Under the pieces are notes generated by a model, which was not told where the DNA came from, did no database searches, and was given only the letters and a program-made list of their open reading frames with translations. Below, piece after piece: positions 34,861 through 42,489 of a DNA stretch of 64,000 bases; position 1 is the first letter of the stretch, and the number at the start of each line of letters is the position of its first letter. The translations under genes were made by a program, and so were the position numbers. The stretch spans positions 682,001 through 746,000 of the forward strand of contig NZ_CP099466.1 of the NCBI RefSeq assembly GCF_023921125.1. Direction: 5' to 3'. Source of the stretch: Arthrobacter caoxuetaonis. Lineage in GTDB: Bacteria > Actinomycetota > Actinomycetes > Actinomycetales > Micrococcaceae.

Positions 34861-35583
34861 TCACGCGCCCGCACGAACCCCGTCCGCGACAGCGTCGACG
34901 GGACCGTTCCAGGGCGTGCCGTGGCCGGGCAGCACCCAGTCCACGTCTGCCAGGCCGGTGAGCCGGTCCAGCACTTCAAGGGCACGCGCGGGATCGTCCG
35001 TGAAGGGAGAAGGCTGCAGCCCCGTCTTGCCGGATAGAACGTGCCGGGTGGTGAGGGCATCGCCGACGAACAGCGCCCGGGCCGCAGGGACATGGACCGC
35101 CACGCTGCCGGGGGAGTGGCCGGGAAGTCCGATGATCCGCGGCGAGCCCGGCAGGTCCAGCACATCCCCGTCCTGGACGGGCACGACGTCGGCGAGGTAA
35201 GTGGTGCGCCACCCGCCCTTGCGGACGGTGTAGGCCAGGAACCCGGCTGTGGGCTTGAGCCGGAACCGGCCTGCAGAGGCCAGGGCCGCTTTCGCCTTTT
35301 CCGTTCCGCGCGCCCGGGCGGCGTCGTCGGCATGCACGTAGACCGGAATTCCCGTCTCGCGGCGCAGGCGTTCGGCGAAGCCGATGTGGTCGGTGTCCCC
35401 ATGGGTCAGGACGATTCCCCGCACGTCACTGAGCGGGCGCCCCAGTGCGGCCAATTCGCGCTGCAGGTCCTTCCAGTGCCCGGCGAGGCCTGCGTCGATG
35501 ATGGTGATCCCCTCATCGGTCACCACCAGGTAGGCGGCAACGATGTCGTTCCCGATGCGGTGCAGGTGGTCTCCAAGCAACAT
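34861..35583 (-). CDS. MBL-fold metallo-hydrolase
   Basis: This 240-residue metallo-beta-lactamase-fold protein has the metal motif LTHGDTDHIGF (HxDxDH), a later LPGHSPGSVAVHV, an Asp in LFVGDALTT and a last His in VLPGHGTPW, so both metal sites are complete. No signal peptide is present. The substrate is not known; lactones, thioesters and phosphodiesters are all cleaved by relatives. It is a single gene convergent with the deaminase gene. Confidence 0.83.
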   Translation of the reverse strand: MLLGDHLHRIGNDIVAAYLVVTDEGITIIDAGLAGHWKDLQRELAALGRPLSDVRGIVLTHGDTDHIGFAERLRRETGIPVYVHADDAARARGTEKAKAALASAGRFRLKPTAGFLAYTVRKGGWRTTYLADVVPVQDGDVLDLPGSPRIIGLPGHSPGSVAVHVPAARALFVGDALTTRHVLSGKTGLQPSPFTDDPARALEVLDRLTGLADVDWVLPGHGTPWNGPVDAVADGVRAGA

Positions 35584-35793
35584 GTCCGTCTCCTTGCATC
35601 CGGTCTTCCGGGGCCCTGGTTCGACGTGCCTTCGCCTCAGCGCACATCCCTGGTGATTGTTGCAGCCGCACGGGCCGCTTTGGAAGCAGGCGGCCCCGCC
35701 CTGCCCTTGCCCGTTGGGCCGCCGTCGTGAAGTATGGCCGCACCGGGGGGATCAGGATCAACTGCAAAGACGCAGAAGGGATCAGACGGAACC

Positions 35794-37257
35794 ATGCGCA
35801 AACTGACATCACTCGCAGCCGCCGTGTCACTGGCACTTATGGCAGCGCCGGCCACGGCAACAGCAGCCGAACCAGTCACGGAACTGGGCGGCACACTGGC
35901 CAACGGAGCAACCTGGGCTGCCGAAGTGCCCCGGAACTGGAACGGAAAGCTGGTGCTCTACAGCCACGGCTTCCGGCCGGGCCCGGACAACCCGGCGTGG
36001 GATCAGGGCTTCGATTCCACCGCCCAGGCGCTGACGGACCGCGGGTTCGCGGTGGCGGCGTCGTCCTACGCTACTGCGGGCTGGGCGCTGGGAACCGCGG
36101 TGCAGGACCAGCTGGACACGCTGGCTGCGTTCTCAGCCGAAGCGGGCGAACCGGCGCGGACCATCGCGTTCGGAACGTCCATGGGCGGGCTGGTCAGCAG
36201 CCTCATCGCCGAAACTCCGCAGAGCGGCGTGGACGGCGCGGTGAGCACCTGCGGGCTACTCGGCGGCGGGATCAACCTCAATAACTACCAGCTCGACGGA
36301 CTCCATGCCCTTGCCGAACTGCTCCTTCCCGGCCAGGAGGTGCAGCTGACTGGTTTCCGCACGGCAGAAGAAGCCGCGGCCACTACCGGGGTGCTCCTGC
36401 AGGCAGTGCAGCAGGCACAAACGACGCCGGACGGACAGGCTCGGCTGGCGCTCGCAGCGGCCCTGATGAACACTCCTACCTGGTTCAGCGGGGACACCCC
36501 GCCGGATCCCCGGGACTATGCCGCGCAGCAGGAAGCACAGTACAACTGGCTGCTGCAGACCATCCCGTTCGTGGTCGGTGCGCGCGTATCGATCGTGACG
36601 GCGGCCAACGGGGACAGCGGCTGGAACGAGGGCGTGGACTACCGGTCGCTGCTGCAGGAATCCGCGCAGCGCCGGCAGGTGGATGCGCTTTACCGTGCCG
36701 CGGGGCTGGACCTGCGGGCGGACCTGCGGACCCTGACGGGTGAGGCGGACATCAAGCCGGACCCCGAGGCGCTGGAATGGGTGGAAGAGACCTCCACTCC
36801 GCAGGGCGACCTGCAGATACCGGTGCTGACCATGCACACCCTGGCAGACATCCTGGCGCCGGTGGAATACACCGAGGAGTACGGGGAGACGGTGCGCGAA
36901 GCCCGGGCGACGCCGCTGCTGCGGCAGGCGTATATCGAGCGCACCGGGCACTGCACCTTTACGGACGCCGAACGCGTTGCGGCCGTTCTGGCGATGGATG
37001 AACGGCTGGACACCGGACGCTGGGCCAACATCGCCGAACCCCGGCAGCTGGACCGCCGGGCCGAATCCCTGAACCTGGGTGAGGCAGACTTCATCAGGTA
37101 CCAGCCGGCCGAGTTCGTCAACGACCGCAGCTGGGATCCCTGCCCGGGCCAGGGACACGGCCACGGGAAGGGCGACGGATATGGGAAGGGACACGGCCAC
37201 GGGAAGGGGCACGGCCATGGAAAGGGCCACGGCCACGGACACGGCCGCGGCCGGTAG
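35794..37257 (+). CDS. secreted alpha/beta hydrolase with Gly/His/Lys-rich C-terminal tail
   Basis: This encodes 487 residues. A signal peptide (MRKLTSLAAAVSLALMAAP) ends near ATA-TAAEP. The hydrolase core has the oxyanion segment KLVLYSHGF, the nucleophile elbow IAFGTSMGG (Ser129), an Asp-containing TLADILAP and the catalytic His in ERTGHCTF. After residue 450 the chain becomes GQGHGHGKGDGYGKG and further GHGHGK units to the end. The repeat tail could bind metal ions or the negatively charged wall. The substrate is unknown. The start is the ATG just before the signal peptide; a longer frame begins at 35734. Confidence 0.8.
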   Translation: MRKLTSLAAAVSLALMAAPATATAAEPVTELGGTLANGATWAAEVPRNWNGKLVLYSHGFRPGPDNPAWDQGFDSTAQALTDRGFAVAASSYATAGWALGTAVQDQLDTLAAFSAEAGEPARTIAFGTSMGGLVSSLIAETPQSGVDGAVSTCGLLGGGINLNNYQLDGLHALAELLLPGQEVQLTGFRTAEEAAATTGVLLQAVQQAQTTPDGQARLALAAALMNTPTWFSGDTPPDPRDYAAQQEAQYNWLLQTIPFVVGARVSIVTAANGDSGWNEGVDYRSLLQESAQRRQVDALYRAAGLDLRADLRTLTGEADIKPDPEALEWVEETSTPQGDLQIPVLTMHTLADILAPVEYTEEYGETVREARATPLLRQAYIERTGHCTFTDAERVAAVLAMDERLDTGRWANIAEPRQLDRRAESLNLGEADFIRYQPAEFVNDRSWDPCPGQGHGHGKGDGYGKGHGHGKGHGHGKGHGHGHGRGR

Positions 37258-37260
37258 CTG

Positions 37261-37674
37261 CTAGTCCTGGTCGCCGAGTTCCTGGAACAGGGTCAGCTGC
37301 AGTCCGGCCGGACCGTTCAGCCGGGAGTTGAGCGATCGCCACGGGGTTTCCCGCGGCTCGGCGACCAGTTCGGCGCCGCCGTCCACCGCCCGTTGGGTGC
37401 GGGCGGCGGCGTCGTCCACTTCAAAGGCGACCCGGAGCTTGAGGCTGGGCTGGCCATCGGCCTCGACCCGGTCGATCATGCGCACCTGTGCAGGATTGGA
37501 GAGTTCCAGCGTCGCTCTTCCTGCGTCCAGGATGGTGACGCGGGCATCTCCCTCGCCCTGGTAGGCCTCCTGCTCGGGCAGGCCAAGGACGTCCCGGTAG
37601 AACGCCAGGGCGGCATCGTAATCTTCGGCTTCCACGACCAGGCGCAGCTGGCGGACAGGCTGTTGGTTTTCCAT
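37261..37674 (-). CDS. VOC-family (glyoxalase/bleomycin resistance fold) protein
   Basis: This 137-residue protein has one VOC unit: RLVVEAEDYDAALAFYRDVLGLPEQEAY, a central strand pair with RATLELSNP, then FEVDDAAARTQRAVDGGAEL and a final LQLTLFQE strand. Metal ligands are not obvious. Members include dioxygenases, glyoxalases and antibiotic-binding proteins; no precise role can be given. It lies just after the secreted hydrolase gene on the opposite strand (3 bp between stops). Confidence 0.75.
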   Translation of the reverse strand: MENQQPVRQLRLVVEAEDYDAALAFYRDVLGLPEQEAYQGEGDARVTILDAGRATLELSNPAQVRMIDRVEADGQPSLKLRVAFEVDDAAARTQRAVDGGAELVAEPRETPWRSLNSRLNGPAGLQLTLFQELGDQD

Positions 37675-37738
37675 GCCTGGGCAAACCGCAGGCAGGGCGC
37701 CGCCATTCCCGCCGTCCGGCGTTAAGAGGGACTAACGC

Positions 37739-37787
37739 ACGACGGCGGCAGGTGCCGCTCCGAGGAGAAGGCGCCTGCCGCCGTCGT
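37739..37787 (-). terminator. 14-bp perfect hairpin downstream of the ArsR/SRPBCC/VOC cluster
   Basis: ACGACGGCGGCAGG (37739-37752) and CCTGCCGCCGTCGT (37774-37787) pair perfectly; the 21-base loop carries a ribosome-site-like CGAGGAGAAGG. It follows the VOC gene at 37810 on the minus strand. There is no T-run. Confidence 0.45.
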
Positions 37788-37809
37788 ACTGTCAGTTCCG
37801 GGCGTTGCG

Positions 37810-38244
37810 CTAGATTCCTTCACCAAACTGCGGGCGGGAGGCAAAGGGGATGAGCGGATGCTCCGCCCGGGCGCGGATCTGCTGCACTACCCACGTGTTG
37901 CCGTCCGGGTCCGCGAAGGAGAACATAGTGCCGCCGTCGCGCTCGTCCAGAACGGTGATCTCGCTGGCCTCCACGCCGCGGGAGGCCAGCTCTTCCCGGG
38001 CGGCGGCGGCGTCGGGAACCACCAGCTGCAGCCCCTTCAGGGAGCCCGGGTCCATCTCCTCCCCGCCGGGAATGCTGCCGATGACGATTGAGCAGCCCGA
38101 TCCCGGGGGAGTCAGCTGCGCGAAGGCCATGTGCTCGTTGACGGTGTGGTGGTCCAGGTCGAACCCCACCTGGTCGCCGTAGAAGGCGATACTGCGGTCC
38201 AGGTCGCTGACCGGGACTTTGATGACTTCCAAGGTCCAATCCAT
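37810..38244 (-). CDS. VOC-family protein, likely last gene of the ArsR-SRPBCC cluster
   Basis: This 144-residue VOC protein shows VIKVPVSDLDRSIAFYGDQVGFDLDHH, EHMAFAQLTPPGSGCSIVIG and MFSFADPDGNTWVVQQI. The spacing of His and Glu candidates allows a metal site. A start at 38634 is open in the same frame but overlaps the SRPBCC gene. The ATG at 38244 has GGAGGAAGC just before it. It is 25 bp after the SRPBCC gene on the same strand, so it is likely co-transcribed with it. Confidence 0.8.
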   Translation of the reverse strand: MDWTLEVIKVPVSDLDRSIAFYGDQVGFDLDHHTVNEHMAFAQLTPPGSGCSIVIGSIPGGEEMDPGSLKGLQLVVPDAAAAREELASRGVEASEITVLDERDGGTMFSFADPDGNTWVVQQIRARAEHPLIPFASRPQFGEGI

Positions 38245-38269
38245 GCTTCCTCCAAGGCTTTTGCGTGCT

Positions 38270-38749
38270 TCAGGCGGTCGCGAATGCCAGCAGCTGCTCC
38301 AGCTTGTCGTAGCCCGCGGCCATGCCGGATTCCATCCCCGAGGACACGAAACTATCCCTCGTTTCGAGCGATGGATAGACCGAGTGCCCCACGAGCCTGG
38401 ACCGGCCGTCGGGAAGGTCCTCGAAACGCAGGAAATCCAGGCTCGCCTGGTCCGGGAAACCCTCGTACTCGAAGGTCTGCAGGATGAACTCCGCCGGACG
38501 GATGGAGTGGAAGACGCCGCGGAAGGCGTACTCCTCGGTCCCCTCGGTCTGCACGAACCGGTAGCTGCCTCCCGGGACCGCGTCAAAGACGTCGATCCGG
38601 GTGTCCAGCCGGTCCGGGCCGATCCATTCGGCATAGGTGTCCGGGTCTACGTGGGCACCGAAGACCCGGGCCGCGGGGTAATCGAATTCGCGGGTGTAAT
38701 CGATAAAGGGGGCACCGTCGGGAAGGGTGACTTCCAATGCGTTGGTCAT
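38270..38749 (-). CDS. SRPBCC (AHSA1-type) domain protein, copy B
   Basis: This 159-residue START-like protein has FDYPAARVFGAHVDPDTYAEWIGP (first strand and helix of the AHSA1 domain), GGSYRFVQTEGTEEYAFRGVFHSI, and the long C-terminal helix GMESGMAAGYDKLEQLLA. It is a tandem duplicate of the next gene, sharing the N terminus MTNAL and PFIDYTRE. The hydrophobic cavity suggests ligand binding. The start overlaps the preceding gene's stop by ATGA. Confidence 0.83.
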   Translation of the reverse strand: MTNALEVTLPDGAPFIDYTREFDYPAARVFGAHVDPDTYAEWIGPDRLDTRIDVFDAVPGGSYRFVQTEGTEEYAFRGVFHSIRPAEFILQTFEYEGFPDQASLDFLRFEDLPDGRSRLVGHSVYPSLETRDSFVSSGMESGMAAGYDKLEQLLAFATA

Positions 38750-39252
38750 GATGCCTCCTGCGGTGTCTTGGCGCCGGTCCGGCTGGCAAGAAGCTCTTCC
38801 AGCCGCTCGTAACCTTGGACGAGGCCGCTTTCCATGCCGGAGGCGGCCATGCCGTCCCGTGCTTCCTGGGTGGGGTAGACAGCATGCACGGTGATGCGGG
38901 TGCGGCCGTCTCCCAGGTCTTCGAAGGTATTGAATTCCAGGCTGACGACGTCGGGATAGCCGGAGAACTCGAAGGTCTGGATGGCGAACTCGTTCTCCCG
39001 GACGGTGTGGAAGATGCCGGTGAAGTCATACGGAATGCCTTCGGGGCCGGTGTGCGTGTATTTGTAGGTGCCGCCGGTGGCGAAGTCGTAATGGTCCATT
39101 TCCATCTTCATGCCCCGCGGTCCGAGCCACTGGCTGACCAGGTTCGGATCGGCGTGGGCACGGAAGACATCGGCGACGGGAAAATCGATCTCCCGGGTGT
39201 AGTCGATGAAGGGGACACCGTCAGGGACGGAGAGCTGCAGTGCGTTGGTCAT
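38746..39252 (-). CDS. SRPBCC (AHSA1-type) domain protein, copy A
   Basis: This 168-residue AHSA1-like protein has IDFPVADVFRAHADPNLVSQWLGP, GGTYKYTHTGPEGIPYDFTGIFH and GMESGLVQGYERLEELLA. It overlaps the ArsR gene by 4 bases and copy B by 4 bases, so the three are one tight operon. ArsR-SRPBCC pairs are common in actinobacteria and are thought to sense or bind small hydrophobic molecules. The start at 39252 is used; the upstream extension to 39357 lies within arsR. Confidence 0.84.
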   Translation of the reverse strand: MTNALQLSVPDGVPFIDYTREIDFPVADVFRAHADPNLVSQWLGPRGMKMEMDHYDFATGGTYKYTHTGPEGIPYDFTGIFHTVRENEFAIQTFEFSGYPDVVSLEFNTFEDLGDGRTRITVHAVYPTQEARDGMAASGMESGLVQGYERLEELLASRTGAKTPQEAS

Positions 39253-39614
39253 GATGGATCCTTTGCCTGCGGGCCGCTGCGTGCGGCCTGGTTCTGGAGC
39301 ACAGCGTCGAGGCTGCGGAACTGCTCTTCGCGGACCAATCGGTAGCGGTCGATCCACGCCGTGAGTGCCTCCAACCGTGCGGGGTTCAGGTGGACGGGCC
39401 GGCGCTGGGCGTCACGCGTGCGCGTGACCAGTTCCGCCTGCTCGAGGACCTGGATGTGCTTCGAGACAGCCTGCTTGCTGATCTCGAAGGGTTCCGCCAG
39501 TTCGTTGACCGTGGCAGGGCCCCGGGAAAGCCGGGCAATGATGCGGCGGCGGGCCGGATCGGCGAGGGCCATAAAGGCCCTGTCGAGCTGTGTCTCGCCG
39601 CGCGCCTCGTCCAT
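39249..39614 (-). CDS. ArsR-family transcriptional repressor
   Basis: This encodes 121 residues. The winged helix runs from LDRAFMALADPARRRIIARL through PATVNELAEPFEISKQAVSKHIQVLEQAELVTRTRDAQRRPVHL (in part), which is typical of the ArsR group without metal-binding Cys next to SRPBCC genes. It probably represses its own operon. The ATG at 39614 is used; an alternative TTG at 39665 would add 17 residues. A palindrome at 39662-39677 upstream is its likely operator. Confidence 0.83.
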   Translation of the reverse strand: MDEARGETQLDRAFMALADPARRRIIARLSRGPATVNELAEPFEISKQAVSKHIQVLEQAELVTRTRDAQRRPVHLNPARLEALTAWIDRYRLVREEQFRSLDAVLQNQAARSGPQAKDPS

Positions 39615-39661
39615 GCTGTGGTCCGTTCCTTGCTGCAAACTGTATTCAATGTTCTGGTTGT

Positions 39662-39677
39662 TCAACCTTTCGGTTGA
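39662..39677. promoter_or_regulatory. likely operator of the ArsR-SRPBCC operon
   Basis: TCAACC-TTTC-GGTTGA is a perfect 6-bp dyad with a 4-base centre. An overlapping GGTTG-TT-CAACC (39656-39667) adds a third half site. It lies 48 bases upstream of the ArsR ATG, where repressor binding would block transcription. Confidence 0.55.
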
Positions 39678-39913
39678 TTACGAAGCTACGCCGCCTGACA
39701 GGAGGGGTCAAGGGGCTTCCTGGAAGAATTCAGGGCTGGCCCAGCCGCGCGTCGCCGAGCGGGACGGAAGATCCGAAGTGGCTCCCTTCAGTGCGTTCCC
39801 AGCGGACGCACGGTGCTGGTTCGAGGTGAGCGGAGTAGCGTTTATACGCACTGCGGCTCTTCGCGGACGGAACGGTACGGACCCCAGAACGCGGCTACCG
39901 GTGAGGACACAAC

Positions 39914-40225
39914 ATGAGTTCCATGGATCACGGTGCAGCTTCGGGACAGCGCCGCCACAAGGAGACCGAGACCGGATTCCACTGGCCCAGCTTCGCCCTG
40001 GGCCTGGTGCTGCTGCTGTTCGTCCTGGCCCAGGGGGAAGACAACGGGGCGCCCGGCTACGTTGGCATGGCGGGACTGATCCTGCTCATCACCGGACTGT
40101 ACTCGGCGGCCACGCGGCGGAAATCCTGGATGCGCCTGACCACGCCGTCGGCCGCATGGATTGTTGCAGCCGGCGGCGCAGTCCTGATGCTTGTCGCTCT
40201 GGGGCTGCGGCTCGCGGGGCTGTAA
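39914..40225 (+). CDS. small membrane protein with three TM helices, unknown function
   Basis: This 103-residue protein has a 20-residue polar, His-containing N terminus, then HWPSFALGLVLLLFVLAQG, YVGMAGLILLITGLYSAA and a last helix IVAAGGAVLMLVALGLRLA. The short loops have basic residues (RRKSWMR), placing them inside. No family is recognised. The 299 bp upstream to the ArsR gene hold the operator above and GCGTTTATACGC at about 39837, a possible second dyad; nothing else is clear. Confidence 0.65.
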   Translation: MSSMDHGAASGQRRHKETETGFHWPSFALGLVLLLFVLAQGEDNGAPGYVGMAGLILLITGLYSAATRRKSWMRLTTPSAAWIVAAGGAVLMLVALGLRLAGL

Positions 40226-40252
40226 TGCCCGGTGCATCAGCCCGGCCTTGGC

Positions 40253-40258
40253 TACGCT
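40253..40258 (+). promoter_or_regulatory. -10 element of the DUF664 gene, leaderless arrangement
   Basis: TACGCT ends 6 bases before the ATG at 40265, with no ribosome site. No clear -35 is seen. Confidence 0.45.
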
Positions 40259-40264
40259 GGGCGG

Positions 40265-40768
40265 ATGCTGAACGACGAACGAATCGACCCGCCCGAAGCA
40301 GCTGACGAGCGGGGGACCCTCAACGGTTTCCTGGACTACCTTCGCGCCACCGTTGTCTTCAAGGCCCAAGGCCTGTCCGACGCCGACGCCGCACGCCAGG
40401 TCCTGCCCTCCCTGCTGACCGTCTCGGGTCTGCTCCGCCACCTTGCCGACGTCGAACGCTGGTGGTTCCGGGCACAGCTGGATGGCCAGACGGGCATTCC
40501 CACGCGCTGGAGCGGTGACGATCCCGACGCCGAGTTCCGCGTTACCGAGCAGGACAGCCTCGCCGAAATCATCACCGACTACCAGGCTGCCTGCGACGAG
40601 TCCCGTGAGGTTGCCGCGCGCTACGGGCTGGAGGACATGTGCAAAGCGGACCACAGCGCCGGGCACAACCTTCGCTGGGTGCTGGTGCACATGGTCGAGG
40701 AAACCGGGCGCCACTGCGGTCACCTGGATATCATCCGCGAACTGCTCGACGGCGTCACGGGGGAGTAG
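40265..40768 (+). CDS. DinB-like DUF664 protein (possible mycothiol-dependent enzyme)
   Basis: This 167-residue four-helix-bundle protein has the DUF664/DinB pattern: LNGFLDYLRATVVFKAQGL, SLLTVSGLLRHLADVERWWF with a conserved His, and the C-terminal NLRWVLVHMVEETGRHCGHLDIIRELLDG, which provides two more His for a metal site. Actinobacterial relatives are mycothiol-dependent transferases or isomerases; that role is inferred. The start is chosen because a -10 box sits 6 bases upstream. Confidence 0.85.
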   Translation: MLNDERIDPPEAADERGTLNGFLDYLRATVVFKAQGLSDADAARQVLPSLLTVSGLLRHLADVERWWFRAQLDGQTGIPTRWSGDDPDAEFRVTEQDSLAEIITDYQAACDESREVAARYGLEDMCKADHSAGHNLRWVLVHMVEETGRHCGHLDIIRELLDGVTGE

Positions 40769-40802
40769 CGGGCCGGTTCCGCGGCTGCCTGCTCCGGGGT
40801 GT

Positions 40803-40849
40803 TGTCAGTGCCGGATCCCCGGTTTGGAAGCGATGTCAGTGCCGGATCC
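40803..40849 (+). repeat. two 16-bp direct repeats
   Basis: TGTCAGTGCCGGATCC occurs at 40803-40818 and 40834-40849, 31 bases apart start to start, in the 157-bp gap before the first paralogue gene. No match was noticed elsewhere in the window. Confidence 0.7.
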
Positions 40850-40925
40850 TATGGTTGGCGGCGAAGGAACAAATTGTTCCTTGCCGGCCCACAGGCCGGT
40901 CATTCGCATCCTTTGGGGGATCACC

Positions 40926-41726
40926 ATGGAAAACCAGACCTATACTCCTGCGCCGGCACCGCTGCCGGCCGCGCCCGCAGCAAAACCCGGCAAGGGCCTT
41001 GCCGTCACCGGCCTGGTCCTGGGCATCGTCGCCCTGGTTCTGTGCTGGGTGCCGATTCTCAACAACGTCTTCCTGTTTGTGGGACTCGCCGGACTCGGCT
41101 TTGCCATTGCAGCCCTGGTGATCGCTTCGAAGCGCAAGGCGCCGAAGGGTATGCCCATCGCTGGCCTGATCCTCAGCATCGTGGCCATCATTGGGGTTTT
41201 CGCAACCCAGGCCATGTACTCGGCAGCCCTCGACTCCGTGGTGAAGAGCGTTGAAGACAGCGCGGACGGCGTGACCACCTCCTCGGAGGAGGAACAGGAA
41301 GAAGCCACCACGGAAGCCCTTGCGGCAGGGGAATCGGCCATGGTCGGCGAATACACCGTGACCGTTTCCGGGGTGAACCTGCAGGCCACTGATCCGATCA
41401 TGGCGGTGAACCAGTTCAACAGTGCGCCGACGGGCCAGTATGTGCTGGTGGACCTGTCCGTTGTGTACAACGGCTCTGAAGAAGGCGATCCGTGGATCGA
41501 TCTCACCACTGAGTTCGCCGGCTCTGACGCCCGCCAGTACTCGACCAGCACCTGCAGTGCCCTCCTCGAACGGCCGAGCCACGAGGTCCCCACGCTGACC
41601 AACGGCGGCGCGGCGGAGTACCAGGTCTGCTTCGATGTTCCTGGTGAGTCCGTCTCCGGGTCAAAGATCCTGGTGGAGTCCCTGTTCTCGCTCCGGGATG
41701 ACCGGGTGTACTGGGCAGCTCAGTAG
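40926..41726 (+). CDS. membrane protein with extracytoplasmic Cys-pair domain, paralogue 1
   Basis: This encodes 266 residues. A Pro/Ala-rich N terminus leads to hydrophobic helices (GLAVTGLVLGIVALVLCWVP, VFLFVGLAGLGFAIAALVIA, GMPIAGLILSIVAIIGVFA), like DUF4190. An acidic linker (SSEEEQEEATTE) is followed by a beta-rich domain, like DUF4352: VGEYTVTVSGVNLQ, YVLVDLSVVYNGS, FAGSDARQYSTSTC and YQVCFDVPGES, ending VYWAAQ. The two Cys are about 30 residues apart. Three more such genes follow at 42490, 43991 and 44988. GGGGGATCACC precedes the ATG. Function unknown. Confidence 0.78.
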   Translation: MENQTYTPAPAPLPAAPAAKPGKGLAVTGLVLGIVALVLCWVPILNNVFLFVGLAGLGFAIAALVIASKRKAPKGMPIAGLILSIVAIIGVFATQAMYSAALDSVVKSVEDSADGVTTSSEEEQEEATTEALAAGESAMVGEYTVTVSGVNLQATDPIMAVNQFNSAPTGQYVLVDLSVVYNGSEEGDPWIDLTTEFAGSDARQYSTSTCSALLERPSHEVPTLTNGGAAEYQVCFDVPGESVSGSKILVESLFSLRDDRVYWAAQ

Positions 41727-41837
41727 CGGTTTGGATCGGATGCCCCTGCCGCCCGTCTGTGTCAGCGCAACCCGCGTCGAGACGTCACTGCAGGTCAGCG
41801 GTAAGGGGCCCCGGCCAGAACGTGATAAACACGAAGC

Positions 41838-42335
41838 ATGGCAACCACAGCATTCAAGCAGAACCCTGTCCGCACCGCCGGTGAGCTTCCCGCCGTCGGC
41901 ACCCAAGCCCCGGCCGTTGAACTGGTAGGCGCCGATCTTTCAAGCGTCACCCTTTCGGGCTTCGCCGGACGCCGGGTCGTCCTGAACATCTTCCCGAGCG
42001 TGGACACTGGCGTCTGCGCCGCGAGCGTCCGCCGCTTCAACGAAATCGCGGCAGGACTGGAGAACACCACGGTCGTATGCGTCTCCAAGGACCTTCCGTT
42101 CGCGCTCGGCCGCTTCTGCGGCGCCGAAGGCATCGAGAACGTGGTGGCCGCTTCGGCTTTCCGCAGCAGCTTCGGTGAAGACTTCGGCCTGACCCAGGCA
42201 GAGGGACCGCTGGCAGGCCTGCTGGCCCGCGCCGTCGTCGCTATCGATACGGACGGAAGCGTCCTCTACACGCAGCTCGTCCCGGAAATCACCACCGAAC
42301 CGGATTACGACGCCGCAGTGGCCGCCCTCGGCTAG
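41838..42335 (+). CDS. tpx: thiol peroxidase
   Basis: This 165-residue atypical 2-Cys peroxiredoxin has the peroxidatic Cys60 in [17 protein letters not shown] and the resolving Cys94 in GRFCGAEG, the same spacing as E. coli Tpx (61/95). It reduces H2O2 and organic peroxides using thioredoxin. It sits between the first and second of the Cys-pair paralogue genes, possibly by chance. A GATAAA -10-like box lies 8 bases before the ATG. A terminator hairpin follows the gene. Confidence 0.92.
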   Translation: MATTAFKQNPVRTAGELPAVGTQAPAVELVGADLSSVTLSGFAGRRVVLNIFPSVDTGVCAASVRRFNEIAAGLENTTVVCVSKDLPFALGRFCGAEGIENVVAASAFRSSFGEDFGLTQAEGPLAGLLARAVVAIDTDGSVLYTQLVPEITTEPDYDAAVAALG

Positions 42336-42352
42336 TTTTCCATTTGTGACGG

Positions 42353-42382
42353 GGCCCGTTCCGCTTTCCTGCGGGGCGGGCC
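42353..42382 (+). terminator. terminator after tpx
   Basis: GGCCCG-TT-CCGC and GCGG-GG-CGGGCC form a 10-bp stem with an internal bulge and a 6-base loop, followed by TTTCGTT. Confidence 0.65.
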
Positions 42383-42414
42383 TTTCGTTGTGCGGCATAG
42401 GTAACCAGCGTGCT

Positions 42415-42420
42415 TAGGAT
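42415..42420 (+). promoter_or_regulatory. -10 element upstream of paralogue 2
   Basis: GCTTAGGATAGTGG carries TAGGAT, 69 bases before the ATG at 42490. A near copy, GGCTAGGATAGGGG, lies 64 bases before paralogue 4, so the two genes share promoter and leader design. Confidence 0.45.
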
Positions 42421-42489
42421 AGTGGCGGGGCGGCCGGTGAGCGGAGCTCATTCCCGCCCCTTGTCTCAGTCACATCGTTGGGGGAACGA

